Position numbers and translations under genes: made by a program. A DNA stretch of 64,000 nt, from contig NZ_JAGGPT010000001.1 of assembly GCF_018613715.1 (NCBI RefSeq), positions 609,919 through 673,918 on the forward strand, in the 5' to 3' direction. The notes under the pieces were generated by a model. The model saw only the letters and a program-made list of their open reading frames with translations. It had not been told where the DNA came from and ran no database searches. This document shows positions 44,571 to 52,881 of this stretch, piece after piece; position 1 is the stretch's first letter, and every line of letters starts with the position of its first letter. This DNA comes from Chryseobacterium sp. ISL-6. Lineage in GTDB: Bacteria; Bacteroidota; Bacteroidia; Flavobacteriales; Weeksellaceae.

Positions 44571-45932
44571 ATGAGCTTTTTAAATAAAAACTATACTAAA
44601 GAATGCCTTACATTGGCACTACCCGTAATGCTAACGCAGGTAGGACAAGTTTCTGTAAACTTATTTGATAATATTATTGTTGGAAAATTACTGGGTGCAG
44701 ATGCCTTAGCTTCAGTGTCTTTAGGGAATGCTGTATTTTTCTCTATGTTCGTATTGGCACTGGGATTTTCCTTTGCTATTCCACCTTTGGTTTCAGAGGC
44801 GCACTCGAGACATGACCATAAAACCATTAATTCTGTTTTCAGTCACGGATTTGTTATTAATATGACCGTGGGGATAATTTTAATGGGAATTTTATTATTA
44901 GGATTGCCTCTACTCTATCATTCCGGTCAACCGGCTAAGATAGTTCCTGATACGGTAGACTTTTTAGGCATCATGGCGATAAGCATGATCCCTTTCATGG
45001 CATTTCAGACCCTCAGAGAGGTTTCTGAGGGTTTATCTTACACCATTGGAGTTACGAAAGCGACCATTATTGCCAATGTTATTAATATCGTTTTGAACTA
45101 CGTTTTCATCAAGGGACTTTTTGGATTCCCTCCAATGGGGGTAAAAGGATCTGCATTGGCTAGTTTAATTGCGAGAATTTTTATGGTGGTATTCTTATAT
45201 TTCGTTTTACTAAAAGAAGAAAGAACGAGACGCTATATCAAAGATTTTTCCTTGAAGATCCAGGTATTTTCTAAAAATATGTTTGATAAAATGGTAAGAT
45301 TAGGATTACCTACCGCTTTACAGATGTTCTTTGAAGTAACTGCTTTTGCCGGTGCTGCTTTTATCTGTGGATTAATTTCTGCTCATGATATTGCCTCACA
45401 CCAGATTGCTCTCAGTATGGCTTCATTTACCTTTAACCTCTGTGTAGGATTTAGTGTTGCATCAACTGTAATGATCGGAAGAAAAATGGGTGAGCAAAAT
45501 TATGTTGAACTTAGAAAAGTTGGAATAAACAACTTGAAAATTGCCTTTATCTTCATGTGTATTTGTGGAGTTGTATTTATTTTGGGTAGAAATATCCTTC
45601 CTACATTCTTCACTAAAAAAGAAGAGATCGAAGTAATTACGTTAGCTTCAAAACTAATGATCATCGCTGCTCTGTTTCAGTTATCAGATGGAATCCAGGT
45701 AACAGCTTTGGGAATGCTGAGAGGTATACAGGACGTTAAAATCCCTTCTATTTATACTTTTATAGCCTATTGGGTAATTACAATCCCACTCGGGTATTTC
45801 TTTTGTGTCACATTAGAAATGGGCGCTTTTGGAATGTGGATCGCCTTAGGATTGGGATTAACGATCTCTGCAGTCTTCCTTGTAAAAAGATTTTTAAATA
45901 TGTCGGCTAAGAAAATAAAACAGAATATATAA
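44571..45932 (+). CDS. MATE-family multidrug efflux protein
   Basis: A 453-residue inner-membrane protein with about 12 helices in two MATE repeats. LALPVMLTQVGQVSVNLFDNIIVGKLLG near the start and LGLPTALQMFFEVTAFAGAAFICG in the second half are the typical repeats. The ATG at 44571 is chosen because the longer frame starts inside the upstream terminator stem. It is a NorM/DinF-type Na+ or H+ antiporter with unknown substrate. Confidence 0.92.
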   Translation: MSFLNKNYTKECLTLALPVMLTQVGQVSVNLFDNIIVGKLLGADALASVSLGNAVFFSMFVLALGFSFAIPPLVSEAHSRHDHKTINSVFSHGFVINMTVGIILMGILLLGLPLLYHSGQPAKIVPDTVDFLGIMAISMIPFMAFQTLREVSEGLSYTIGVTKATIIANVINIVLNYVFIKGLFGFPPMGVKGSALASLIARIFMVVFLYFVLLKEERTRRYIKDFSLKIQVFSKNMFDKMVRLGLPTALQMFFEVTAFAGAAFICGLISAHDIASHQIALSMASFTFNLCVGFSVASTVMIGRKMGEQNYVELRKVGINNLKIAFIFMCICGVVFILGRNILPTFFTKKEEIEVITLASKLMIIAALFQLSDGIQVTALGMLRGIQDVKIPSIYTFIAYWVITIPLGYFFCVTLEMGAFGMWIALGLGLTISAVFLVKRFLNMSAKKIKQNI

Positions 45933-45935
45933 TAG

Positions 45936-45967
45936 AAAGCGGTCTTTACAGGCCGCTTTTTTATTTT
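45936..45967. terminator. Bidirectional terminator
   Basis: A 9-bp stem with one G-U pair (45936-45944 with 45951-45959), a 6-base loop and a T run. It lies between the converging MATE and Crp-type genes. Confidence 0.82.
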
Positions 45968-46530
45968 TTATTTAAACTTTTCAAAGCTCTATTTAAACTT
46001 CTTATGGTAACTCCTAAATAAGCTGCCATGTCTTCTTTTGAAATTTCAATTTCTTGTTTGGATTGTAATTCCAATAGTTTCGCTAAGCTGTGTTCAGTGG
46101 TATGAAGTTGTTGATAAGATGCCCTGGCAGAAGTATTAATGATACGCTCAGCAAAGGCATTTAATAATAAATTATTTAATGCTATATCATTTTCAACTAA
46201 TGTTCTGAAATAAGGAACAGAAATCGCATAGACAGATACTTCCGTCACTGCTTCAATAGTACACAGGCAATTAATATTTTTAATGAATTCAATTTCACCA
46301 ATAATTTCACCTTTCCCAAGAAACTCCATAATATACTCTTTATCATTTTCTTCTTCAAAATAGCATTTGGTAACACCATCATTAATAAGCATTATTTTCG
46401 GGGATTTTTCATTTTGTACAAATATCCTTGTCCCTTTTGAAAATGATCTGATCACGATATCTTCTTTACGTTCCTGCTTACTGTAAAGTTGTTCTAAATA
46501 GCTCAAAAAAGTTTCATTGGTTCTTAACAT
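45961..46530 (-). CDS. Crp/Fnr-family transcriptional regulator
   Basis: A 189-residue protein. An N-terminal cyclic-nucleotide-binding-like beta roll (about 25-120) is followed by a C-terminal winged HTH with DMAAYLGVTIRSLNRALKSL near 165-185. The cAMP-contact residues are not evident, as in most Bacteroidota members. It is divergent from a HAD gene with 76 bases between. Ligand and targets are unknown. Confidence 0.88.
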   Translation of the reverse strand: MLRTNETFLSYLEQLYSKQERKEDIVIRSFSKGTRIFVQNEKSPKIMLINDGVTKCYFEEENDKEYIMEFLGKGEIIGEIEFIKNINCLCTIEAVTEVSVYAISVPYFRTLVENDIALNNLLLNAFAERIINTSARASYQQLHTTEHSLAKLLELQSKQEIEISKEDMAAYLGVTIRSLNRALKSLNKK

Positions 46531-46606
46531 ATTCCATTCAGGACAAATGTCCTTTGCTTTTATATAATTTATTCTGATTTTTGCACAGAGAAATGTACAA
46601 AATAAA

Positions 46607-47302
46607 ATGAAAAATCATATTACAACAATAGCATTTGACGCAGACGATACCCTTTGGGTGAATGAACCCTATTTTCAGGAAGCTGAAAAGGAATTCTGTG
46701 TTCTTCTTGAAGATTATCTTCCACAGCATTCGGTATCGCAGGAATTGTTTAAAACAGAAATGCAAAATCTGCATCTTTATGGTTATGGGATAAAAGGTTT
46801 TATGCTCTGTATGATCGAAACCATCTGTAGGGTCTCTAATGGAACAGCTTCCATGCAATTAATAAACAAAGCGATTGATCTTGGCCACGAATTATTACAA
46901 CAACCTGTTCAGCTTTTAGATGGAGTCACAGAAACATTAGAAGATCTGAAAGGAAAATACAGATTAGTTATGGCAACCAAAGGTGATCTGCTGGATCAGG
47001 AGCGTAAGCTTAAAAAATCAGGATTAGAGAATTATTTCCATCATATAGAGATCATGAGTGATAAACAAAATACTGATTATACAAAGCTTCTGAAGCATTT
47101 AGACTGTAAACCTGAGAATTTTATGATGTTAGGCAATTCAATAAAATCTGATATTTTACCTGTCTTGGAAATTGGTGGATTTACAGCTCATATCCCATTT
47201 CATACGACCTGGGCACATGAGCAGCATGAACATCAGCTGAAACATGAAAGATTTATTGAGTTGGAAAGTATTGATGAAGTATTGAAGTATTTGGTTCAGT
47301 AA
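46607..47302 (+). CDS. HAD-superfamily hydrolase
   Basis: A 231-residue protein. Motif I is FDADDTLW near residue 9, motif II is MATKGD near 120, and motif IV is in MMLGNSIKSDILP near 175. An alpha-helical cap lies between motifs I and II. It resembles YjjG/haloacid dehalogenase-type phosphatases. It is divergent from a Crp-type regulator, which may control it. Confidence 0.87.
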   Translation: MKNHITTIAFDADDTLWVNEPYFQEAEKEFCVLLEDYLPQHSVSQELFKTEMQNLHLYGYGIKGFMLCMIETICRVSNGTASMQLINKAIDLGHELLQQPVQLLDGVTETLEDLKGKYRLVMATKGDLLDQERKLKKSGLENYFHHIEIMSDKQNTDYTKLLKHLDCKPENFMMLGNSIKSDILPVLEIGGFTAHIPFHTTWAHEQHEHQLKHERFIELESIDEVLKYLVQ

Positions 47303-47335
47303 AACATTTAAACTCTGTATGAAAGTTAAAAATAT

Positions 47336-47393
47336 TGTCATTTCGAACGCAATATAATGAAGTGAAAAATCTTTTGTAATGAGATTCTGAATC
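47336..47393. repeat. Degenerate dispersed intergenic repeat
   Basis: The stretch begins TGTCATTTCGAACG and contains AATCT and AGATT arms around TTTTGTAAT. It resembles a hairpin-forming repeat that is scattered between genes in many flavobacteria. The right end is eroded. Confidence 0.45.
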
Positions 47394-47404
47394 ACAATAA
47401 TAGT

Positions 47405-47953
47405 TTATATAATAACTCCTCCATATGCTAAATAAGTTAACTTAGCACCTTCAATAAACTTTTCAAAACTTGTATTTTCGTCAGCATTCTCATTTTGAAG
47501 TTCAAAATAATATTCGTCAGGATTGGCCCTTCCTTTCAGCATATTTTCAACCGAATTTTCGCTCCCAGATATTCCTTTTTGGGGAAATATCCAAAAACTA
47601 AATCTTTTTGTCTGGGGATTAGGATTTAATAATATGAGTTCATCAATACTCGAAATTCTTAAAACATAATTTCCATTTACTTTTGTCGGATCTATCAATC
47701 CATTTTCAAAAATTAATTTAAATCTTTTATCCAAATTTTCAGAAAACTCGATACTCTTTACTACATCAATTACTACTTTATTTTTTTCAACTTTAATTTG
47801 AGATTTTAAATATTTTTCATATTCTTGTCTTACATACTTTTTTTCAAATTGTTCTTTTGAAGTATGATATTTTCTATTTTCAATATTTTCAGTTTGCCCA
47901 AATAACCCTGCCATAGAAGTCATTATAAGAAAAATTATCAGTATCTTTTTCAT
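47405..47953 (-). CDS. Unrecognised exported protein
   Basis: A 182-residue protein with a signal peptide of about 19 residues (ending LFGQ) and no lipobox. The mature part has an alpha/beta pattern but no motif I know. Its start overlaps the previous gene by 4 bases (ATGA), so it is co-translated with the small protein upstream. No function is assigned. Confidence 0.7.
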   Translation of the reverse strand: MKKILIIFLIMTSMAGLFGQTENIENRKYHTSKEQFEKKYVRQEYEKYLKSQIKVEKNKVVIDVVKSIEFSENLDKRFKLIFENGLIDPTKVNGNYVLRISSIDELILLNPNPQTKRFSFWIFPQKGISGSENSVENMLKGRANPDEYYFELQNENADENTSFEKFIEGAKLTYLAYGGVII

Positions 47954-48324
47954 ATATCTGTTGTCTCTATTTCTAATTTAGCATATAATTTTTTTAGTGA
48001 AGTCGTTTCTCCTTTTATTTTTACATTCTCCCACAGACTTTTTTCTTTAGAGATTATATATTCAACATGATATTCATTCCTATACCCATTTATAGCGACA
48101 AACCAATCAGATATGGAGTTGTCTTCTTCCATTAAAAGCAACGTTGAGTGCGAAGTGAATCCATAAATTAAGGTCTCTTTGAATAATTTATTTATTACTT
48201 CCAAAACATTAAGCATTGGAGGAGTACCATTGTCACCAAATGTATCCTCTACTTTCGGTACTAAGTCTTTATAAAAATCTTCCAGAGATTTGCTTATTTG
48301 TTCAGAACTTCTAATTATAGGCAT
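47950..48324 (-). CDS. Unrecognised small cytoplasmic protein
   Basis: A 124-residue protein without a signal or membrane segment. Helices in the first half are followed by a beta-rich second half (WFVAINGYRNEYHVEYIIS). The size and pairing with a secreted partner recall orphan immunity or effector-pair genes, but nothing in the sequence proves this. Confidence 0.65.
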   Translation of the reverse strand: MPIIRSSEQISKSLEDFYKDLVPKVEDTFGDNGTPPMLNVLEVINKLFKETLIYGFTSHSTLLLMEEDNSISDWFVAINGYRNEYHVEYIISKEKSLWENVKIKGETTSLKKLYAKLEIETTDI

Positions 48325-48353
48325 GATTATTAATTGAAAACTAAAATAACAAA

Positions 48354-48377
48354 AAACTCGCCCAAAAGGACGAGTTT
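48354..48377 (-). terminator. Terminator of the S9 peptidase gene
   Basis: A 7-bp stem (48354-48360 with 48371-48377), extended past one mismatch by two pairs, just beyond the peptidase stop. The T run on the minus strand is T6. Confidence 0.65.
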
Positions 48378-48383
48378 CTCAAT

Positions 48384-50786
48384 TTATTTCTTCAAACATT
48401 TTTCTAAGAACTGATCTTGTTCCCATAAAAGGTGAAGTATATTTTCTTTAGCTACATAACCGTGAGCTTCTTTAGGTAAAAGAACCATTTTTACAGGTGC
48501 ACCAAGATTTTTTAAAGCCTGGAAATATCTTTCTGTCTGTAAAGTAAAAGTTCCTGGATTGTTATCTGCATCACCATGAATTAAAAGTAATGGGGTTTTC
48601 ATTTTATCAGCATTCATGAATGGAGACATCGTGTTGTAAATTTCCGGAACATCCCAATAATTTCTTTGTTCACTCTGGAAACCAAAAGGCGTTAAAGTTC
48701 TGTTATATGCACCACTTCTTGCAATTCCGCAAGCGAATAGTTTAGAGTGTGTTAAAAGGTTTGCCGTCATAAAAGCCCCATAAGAATGTCCTCCAACAGC
48801 CACTTTCTTTCTGTCAATATAACCCAACTGGTCTACAGCATTAATCGCTGCTTCAGCATTGGCAACTAATTGTGGAATAAAAGTATCATTAGGTTCAGTT
48901 TTTCCTTCTCCGATGATTGGGAAAGCTGCATCATCAAGAACTGCATATCCTTTTGTTGTCCAATACACAAAAGACCCGTAATAAGGGAAAGTAAAATCAT
49001 TAGGATTCTGCGTATTTTGCCCTGCCGTATTCTTGTCTTTGTATTCCGTCGGATATGCCCAGATCAGCAATGGAAGTTTTTCGTTCTTTGCTTTTCTATC
49101 ATAATTAGCCGGTAAATAAAGAGTTCCTGTTAATATTACCCCATCATTTCTTTTGTATGTAATTACTTCTTTATACACATCTTTTATACTTTCAAAAGGA
49201 TTGGCAAAATTAGTTACGGGCTCTGATTTATTAGATTTAATATTTTTCTTAAAATAATTCGGATACTGACTTGCAGACTGCTGAATAGTAAGAACCTCTC
49301 CTTTTGCAGGATTAAGAATATCTATTATATCCTCTTTGGCATTCTTTAAATTCGAAGTATATAGTCTTTTCTTTTTTAAAGTTTTCATATCCATTTCATC
49401 AATAAAAGGATGTTGTCCATCTTTTGTAAAGCCATCCCCGATAAGATAAGCTTTCCCTCCTTTCATATCGAGAACTGTTCTTCCAAATTGATTTTTTGTC
49501 GTATTAAAATTCCCTGGATCACTATAAACATCCTGATAATTTCTGTCATCAATAACTTTCGATTCACCGTTGTTTAAATCAACTAAGAAAGATTTTGTAT
49601 TTCTGGTATCATACCAATCTTCTGAAACAATAGCATAATGATCGTTCGTCCAACTTGTACCTTCATATCTTTGTTTTGTTTTAAAGAAAGATTTTGCAGT
49701 GGTATTAAATGGTGCTTCCCAGGTAAAAACTTCGTCTCTGTATTCTGCTGATTTAGATTGATCCCCACCATCCAAAGCTTCAGCATAAACCAAGGTTGCA
49801 GGCATATCGCTTCTCCAGCCCATATCTCTTTTTCCTGTTCTTACGGATGCAAAACCTTTAGGCATGATTTCGTTTAATGGAACTTCATTTACCACTTTCA
49901 CTACATTCCATTTAGCATCGTAAACAGTTGTCGTCATTGGAAATCTATTTAAAGGGACAATGTATGAGAATGGTTTTTTAATAGTGGATGCCATTAAATA
50001 ATTACCGTCGGGTGAAAAGCTTAAACCAGAATACATATCCTGATCCTTTATTTTCTTGAGATTCCCACTAAGGTCTACATTATAAATATCTGCAGCTGTA
50101 AGAATTTCAAAGTTCTTTTCATCCTGAGGGTTTTTAAGAAGATCCTGATAGGTTCTGTTTTGAGAAACTTTTCCATCAGCTGTAGATACAATAGGACCCG
50201 TTGGCAGATCTTTGCTCGAATCTATTAATGCAGGCCTGTTTTGTGGAAGTATTTTTATTAATAAATTCTGAGAATCTTTGTACCAGATATATGGACTACC
50301 AAGGTTAGCATTAAGATTATCATCTGTAATCTTTTTGGCAGTTGCAGTTTCGAGATCTACAATCCAAAGTTCTACTCCTTTACCTGTCGTATTCGTGAAA
50401 GCCAGTTTCTTTTCGTCTGGAGAAAAAGAGGTATTGGTAATTTTAGGATTAGTCGGTAACCCTTTTACCTGAACTTCATTTTTATCATTTATCTTTCTAA
50501 CCTTAAGATTATTTGAATAGGTTACTGAACTTGAAATATTAGTAACAGGATTGATTCTTAAACCACCTAATTTCATTTCCTGTTGCCCAAGATCTTCCAA
50601 TGTTTTATAAGTCGGTCGATAGGTAAATACCACCCAATCTTTTTTACTGTTCATCAAAACACTTGGAGGTCTTTCATAATCTGCAAGCTTAAGAATTTCT
50701 GCAGATGGTTTTTGGTAAGTAACATTTTCCTGAGCTTCGTAGAAATTAAGAAACGCCAAAAGGCAAATAGTTAACTTTATCTTCAT
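48384..50786 (-). CDS. Secreted S9-family serine peptidase (glutamyl endopeptidase-like, S9D type)
   Basis: An 800-residue protein from the ATG at 50786; another ATG lies 9 bases upstream. The signal peptide ends near YEAQ. The N-terminal beta-propeller region has RPPSVLMNSKKDWV and EMKLGGLRI, a pattern I associate with plant chloroplast glutamyl endopeptidase relatives. The C-terminal alpha/beta hydrolase domain carries Ser in GGHSYGAFM, Asp in HGDADNNPG and His in KEAHGYV. It likely degrades peptides in the periplasm or at the surface. It is divergent from two leader peptides, which is probably coincidental. Confidence 0.9.
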   Translation of the reverse strand: MKIKLTICLLAFLNFYEAQENVTYQKPSAEILKLADYERPPSVLMNSKKDWVVFTYRPTYKTLEDLGQQEMKLGGLRINPVTNISSSVTYSNNLKVRKINDKNEVQVKGLPTNPKITNTSFSPDEKKLAFTNTTGKGVELWIVDLETATAKKITDDNLNANLGSPYIWYKDSQNLLIKILPQNRPALIDSSKDLPTGPIVSTADGKVSQNRTYQDLLKNPQDEKNFEILTAADIYNVDLSGNLKKIKDQDMYSGLSFSPDGNYLMASTIKKPFSYIVPLNRFPMTTTVYDAKWNVVKVVNEVPLNEIMPKGFASVRTGKRDMGWRSDMPATLVYAEALDGGDQSKSAEYRDEVFTWEAPFNTTAKSFFKTKQRYEGTSWTNDHYAIVSEDWYDTRNTKSFLVDLNNGESKVIDDRNYQDVYSDPGNFNTTKNQFGRTVLDMKGGKAYLIGDGFTKDGQHPFIDEMDMKTLKKKRLYTSNLKNAKEDIIDILNPAKGEVLTIQQSASQYPNYFKKNIKSNKSEPVTNFANPFESIKDVYKEVITYKRNDGVILTGTLYLPANYDRKAKNEKLPLLIWAYPTEYKDKNTAGQNTQNPNDFTFPYYGSFVYWTTKGYAVLDDAAFPIIGEGKTEPNDTFIPQLVANAEAAINAVDQLGYIDRKKVAVGGHSYGAFMTANLLTHSKLFACGIARSGAYNRTLTPFGFQSEQRNYWDVPEIYNTMSPFMNADKMKTPLLLIHGDADNNPGTFTLQTERYFQALKNLGAPVKMVLLPKEAHGYVAKENILHLLWEQDQFLEKCLKK

Positions 50787-50905
50787 TTTATACATTTTTC
50801 ACGAATTTAGTAAATTGAAGTTATATAAGGAAAAATTATCCGTGCTATTCGTGCTGGTTATTCAATTAAATAGTATTTTAGTTTTTCAAATTAAATCAAA
50901 GTACT

Positions 50906-51064
50906 ATGAAAAATTTACGAAAGTTATCAATGAAAGATCTTAAAGCTATTAATGGTGGCAGTGCTCCGGAATGTCCACAAGGATTCAAGCCCTGTATGAT
51001 AATTGGTGAAGACGACACACCAAAATGGACCTGTGTCTGGGCATCTTTACCATGTAAGCCTTAA
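50906..51064 (+). CDS. Double-glycine-leader peptide, CX6C-X12-CX6C core
   Basis: A 52-residue ORF. The leader, residues 1-18, reads MKNLRKLSMKDLKAINGG with L at -12, L at -7 and I at -4, a standard C39-peptidase cleavage site. The 34-residue core has four cysteines at 23, 30, 43 and 50. The downstream ORF at 51216 has nearly the same leader, 5' leader DNA and cysteine pattern. It is probably exported and disulfide-bonded; whether it is a bacteriocin or a signal is unknown. It has its own terminator. Confidence 0.82.
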   Translation: MKNLRKLSMKDLKAINGGSAPECPQGFKPCMIIGEDDTPKWTCVWASLPCKP

Positions 51065-51075
51065 TAAATCAAGAG

Positions 51076-51106
51076 AGGGCATTTCATTTTTGAAATGCCC
51101 TTCTTT
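51076..51106 (+). terminator. Terminator of the first peptide gene near 51 kb
   Basis: A perfect 11-bp stem (51076-51086 with 51091-51101), a 4-base loop and a T-rich tail. Confidence 0.85.
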
Positions 51107-51215
51107 ATCTATTTTCAGCTTATAAAATTAAGAACAATTAAATAGCATTTAATCCTAATCTTGTGATATAATAAAATAAATATTACATTAGTGATTCAAA
51201 TTAAATCAAAAAAGT

Positions 51216-51377
51216 ATGAAAAATTTACGCAAATTATCAAAGAAAGACCTTAAGACTGTTAATGGAGGAAATGCCCCTCTGTGTGAATCAGGTTATAGAG
51301 CTTGTGTTACGGGAAGAGATGAAAATGGTTCTCCAATTTGGGATTGCATACCATCAACACTTCCTTGCAGACCTTAA
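51216..51377 (+). CDS. Double-glycine-leader peptide, CX6C-X13-CX6C core
   Basis: A 53-residue ORF, paralogous to the one at 50906. The leader MKNLRKLSKKDLKTVNGG differs at three positions. The core has cysteines at 23, 30, 44 and 51 with conserved Trp before the third cysteine and Pro after the last. The 18 or so bases before the ATG repeat those of the first copy (CAAATTAAATCAAA). It is a tandem duplication that has kept leader and cysteines while the core has diverged, as expected for bacteriocin-like peptides. Confidence 0.82.
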   Translation: MKNLRKLSKKDLKTVNGGNAPLCESGYRACVTGRDENGSPIWDCIPSTLPCRP

Positions 51378-51384
51378 CAGAAAT

Positions 51385-51417
51385 AAAAAAGAGCATTAGA
51401 TTAATGCTCTTTTTTAT
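51385..51417. terminator. Bidirectional terminator after the second peptide gene
   Basis: A perfect 14-bp stem including A/T ends (51385-51398 with 51402-51415) with a 3-base loop. It also serves the converging DoxX gene. Confidence 0.9.
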
Positions 51418-51436
51418 TATATTTTTTTAGATCTTT

Positions 51437-51865
51437 TTACCAATCTGAAGCTCTTTTTCTTTTTTCAATCATATGATCTATCGAAAATCTTCCTGCTCCA
51501 AAGCACATTAACAGAAGATATGCAGATAAATAAATGAAAGCCAATTCTCGTTTCTCAAAAGGATCTGCACCATGAACTACAAAGGCAGCAATAGCCATTG
51601 TAAATATGAGAAAGCCTAAAGCTACTCTGGTAAACAATCCCAAAATCAAAAGTATAGAACATACAAACTCTGCTACGATAGTAAGAATTAAAGATATCTG
51701 TGGACCCAGCCCCAGGAAATCATAAAACTCGATCTTCCCTCCTTCCAGTAACATCTGAAGCTTGGGAAATCCGTGAGAAAGCATGGAAAATCCAATAAAA
51801 ACTCTCACAATTAACAGTATAATATCTCTAAATATAGGATTAGAATTTGAGTTACTATAATTCAT
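51437..51865 (-). CDS. DoxX-family membrane protein
   Basis: A 142-residue protein with four membrane helices. The FSMLSHGFPKLQMLLEGG segment near residue 22 and the RFSIDH end are typical of DoxX. Family members associate with sulfur or redox enzymes, but many are uncharacterised. It is monocistronic, 66 bases downstream of era. Confidence 0.88.
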   Translation of the reverse strand: MNYSNSNSNPIFRDIILLIVRVFIGFSMLSHGFPKLQMLLEGGKIEFYDFLGLGPQISLILTIVAEFVCSILLILGLFTRVALGFLIFTMAIAAFVVHGADPFEKRELAFIYLSAYLLLMCFGAGRFSIDHMIEKRKRASDW

Positions 51866-51931
51866 GTATGAAAAATTTAGTTTAAAGATAATAAAATCTT
51901 TCTATACAACGATGATTATTGACATTTTAGT

Positions 51932-52807
51932 TTATCTGTATCCGAAATTCTTCAGATCCCGGTCGTTTTTACGCCAGTCTTTTTTCACCTTTACGAATAA
52001 ATTAAGGTGAATTTTTTTTGAGAAAAATTTCTCCAGATCTATCCTTGCCTCTGTTCCTACTTTTTTAATTGCTTCCCCTTTATGGCCAATAATAATTCCC
52101 TTTTGGGTATCTCTTTCTACATAAATAATAGAATCTATAAAAATGATTCCCTCCTTTTCTTTAAATTGTTCGGTAACAACTTCTACTGAATAAGGAATTT
52201 CTTTATCATAGTTCAGAAGGATTTTTTCACGAATTGCCTCATTTACAAAAAATCTTTCCGGCTTATCTGTATATTGATCCTTATCGTAATAAGGCGGGTT
52301 CTCCGGCAACATCGATTTAAGCTTAGGCAGAATAACATCTGTATTAAATGCATTCAGTGCAGAAATAGGTAAAATTTCAGCTTTAGGAATCCTATTATGC
52401 CATTCTTCTACCAATTTTTCAAGTCCCTCCTGATTGGTCTGATCTACTTTATTTAATAAAAGTAAAACAGGAACAGGAATTTTATTCAGCTTTTCAATTA
52501 AAAATTCTGAAGGTTCAGCTTTATCTGTAACATCCACAATGAATAAAAAGACATCAGCATCCTGTAAAGAGTCCTTTACAAAATCCATCATTTTTTCCTG
52601 TAACCCGTATTTTGGGTCTAATACTCCCGGTGTATCAGAAAATACGATCTGTAAGTCCTCTTCATTATAAATTCCAAAAATTCTGTGACGTGTTGTTTGT
52701 GCCTTCTGCGTTACGATCGCCAACTTCTCGCCCATCAATTGGTTCAGCAAGGTCGATTTTCCAGCATTAGGTTTTCCAACTATATTTACAAATCCTGATT
52801 TGTGCAT
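51932..52807 (-). CDS. era: GTPase Era
   Basis: A 291-residue GTPase for 16S rRNA maturation and 30S assembly. G1 is GKPNAGKSTL, G3 is DTPG near residue 59, and G4 is NKVD near residue 120. A C-terminal KH domain carries IIGHKGEAIKKVG. A TAACTTTG -7 element lies at 52828-52835. Confidence 0.95.
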   Translation of the reverse strand: MHKSGFVNIVGKPNAGKSTLLNQLMGEKLAIVTQKAQTTRHRIFGIYNEEDLQIVFSDTPGVLDPKYGLQEKMMDFVKDSLQDADVFLFIVDVTDKAEPSEFLIEKLNKIPVPVLLLLNKVDQTNQEGLEKLVEEWHNRIPKAEILPISALNAFNTDVILPKLKSMLPENPPYYDKDQYTDKPERFFVNEAIREKILLNYDKEIPYSVEVVTEQFKEKEGIIFIDSIIYVERDTQKGIIIGHKGEAIKKVGTEARIDLEKFFSKKIHLNLFVKVKKDWRKNDRDLKNFGYR

Positions 52808-52827
52808 AAAAATTATATTACGGATTG

Positions 52828-52835
52828 CAAAGTTA
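52828..52835 (-). promoter_or_regulatory. -7 promoter element of era
   Basis: On the minus strand this reads TAACTTTG, an exact TAnnTTTG match, 20 bases before the ATG. Confidence 0.5.
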
Positions 52836-52881
52836 CTAAAAGAAAACCGGTCTTTAGGATTAATTTTAAAGATTTAGATCT

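Noticed and set aside
44532..45932. MATE start at 44532
   Set aside because: It would begin inside a terminator stem and add unrelated residues before the conserved first helix.
48384..51377. S9 peptidase as processing protease of the adjacent leader peptides
   Set aside because: It is divergent, of a housekeeping-like family and lacks any link to double-glycine cleavage, which is done by C39 peptidases.
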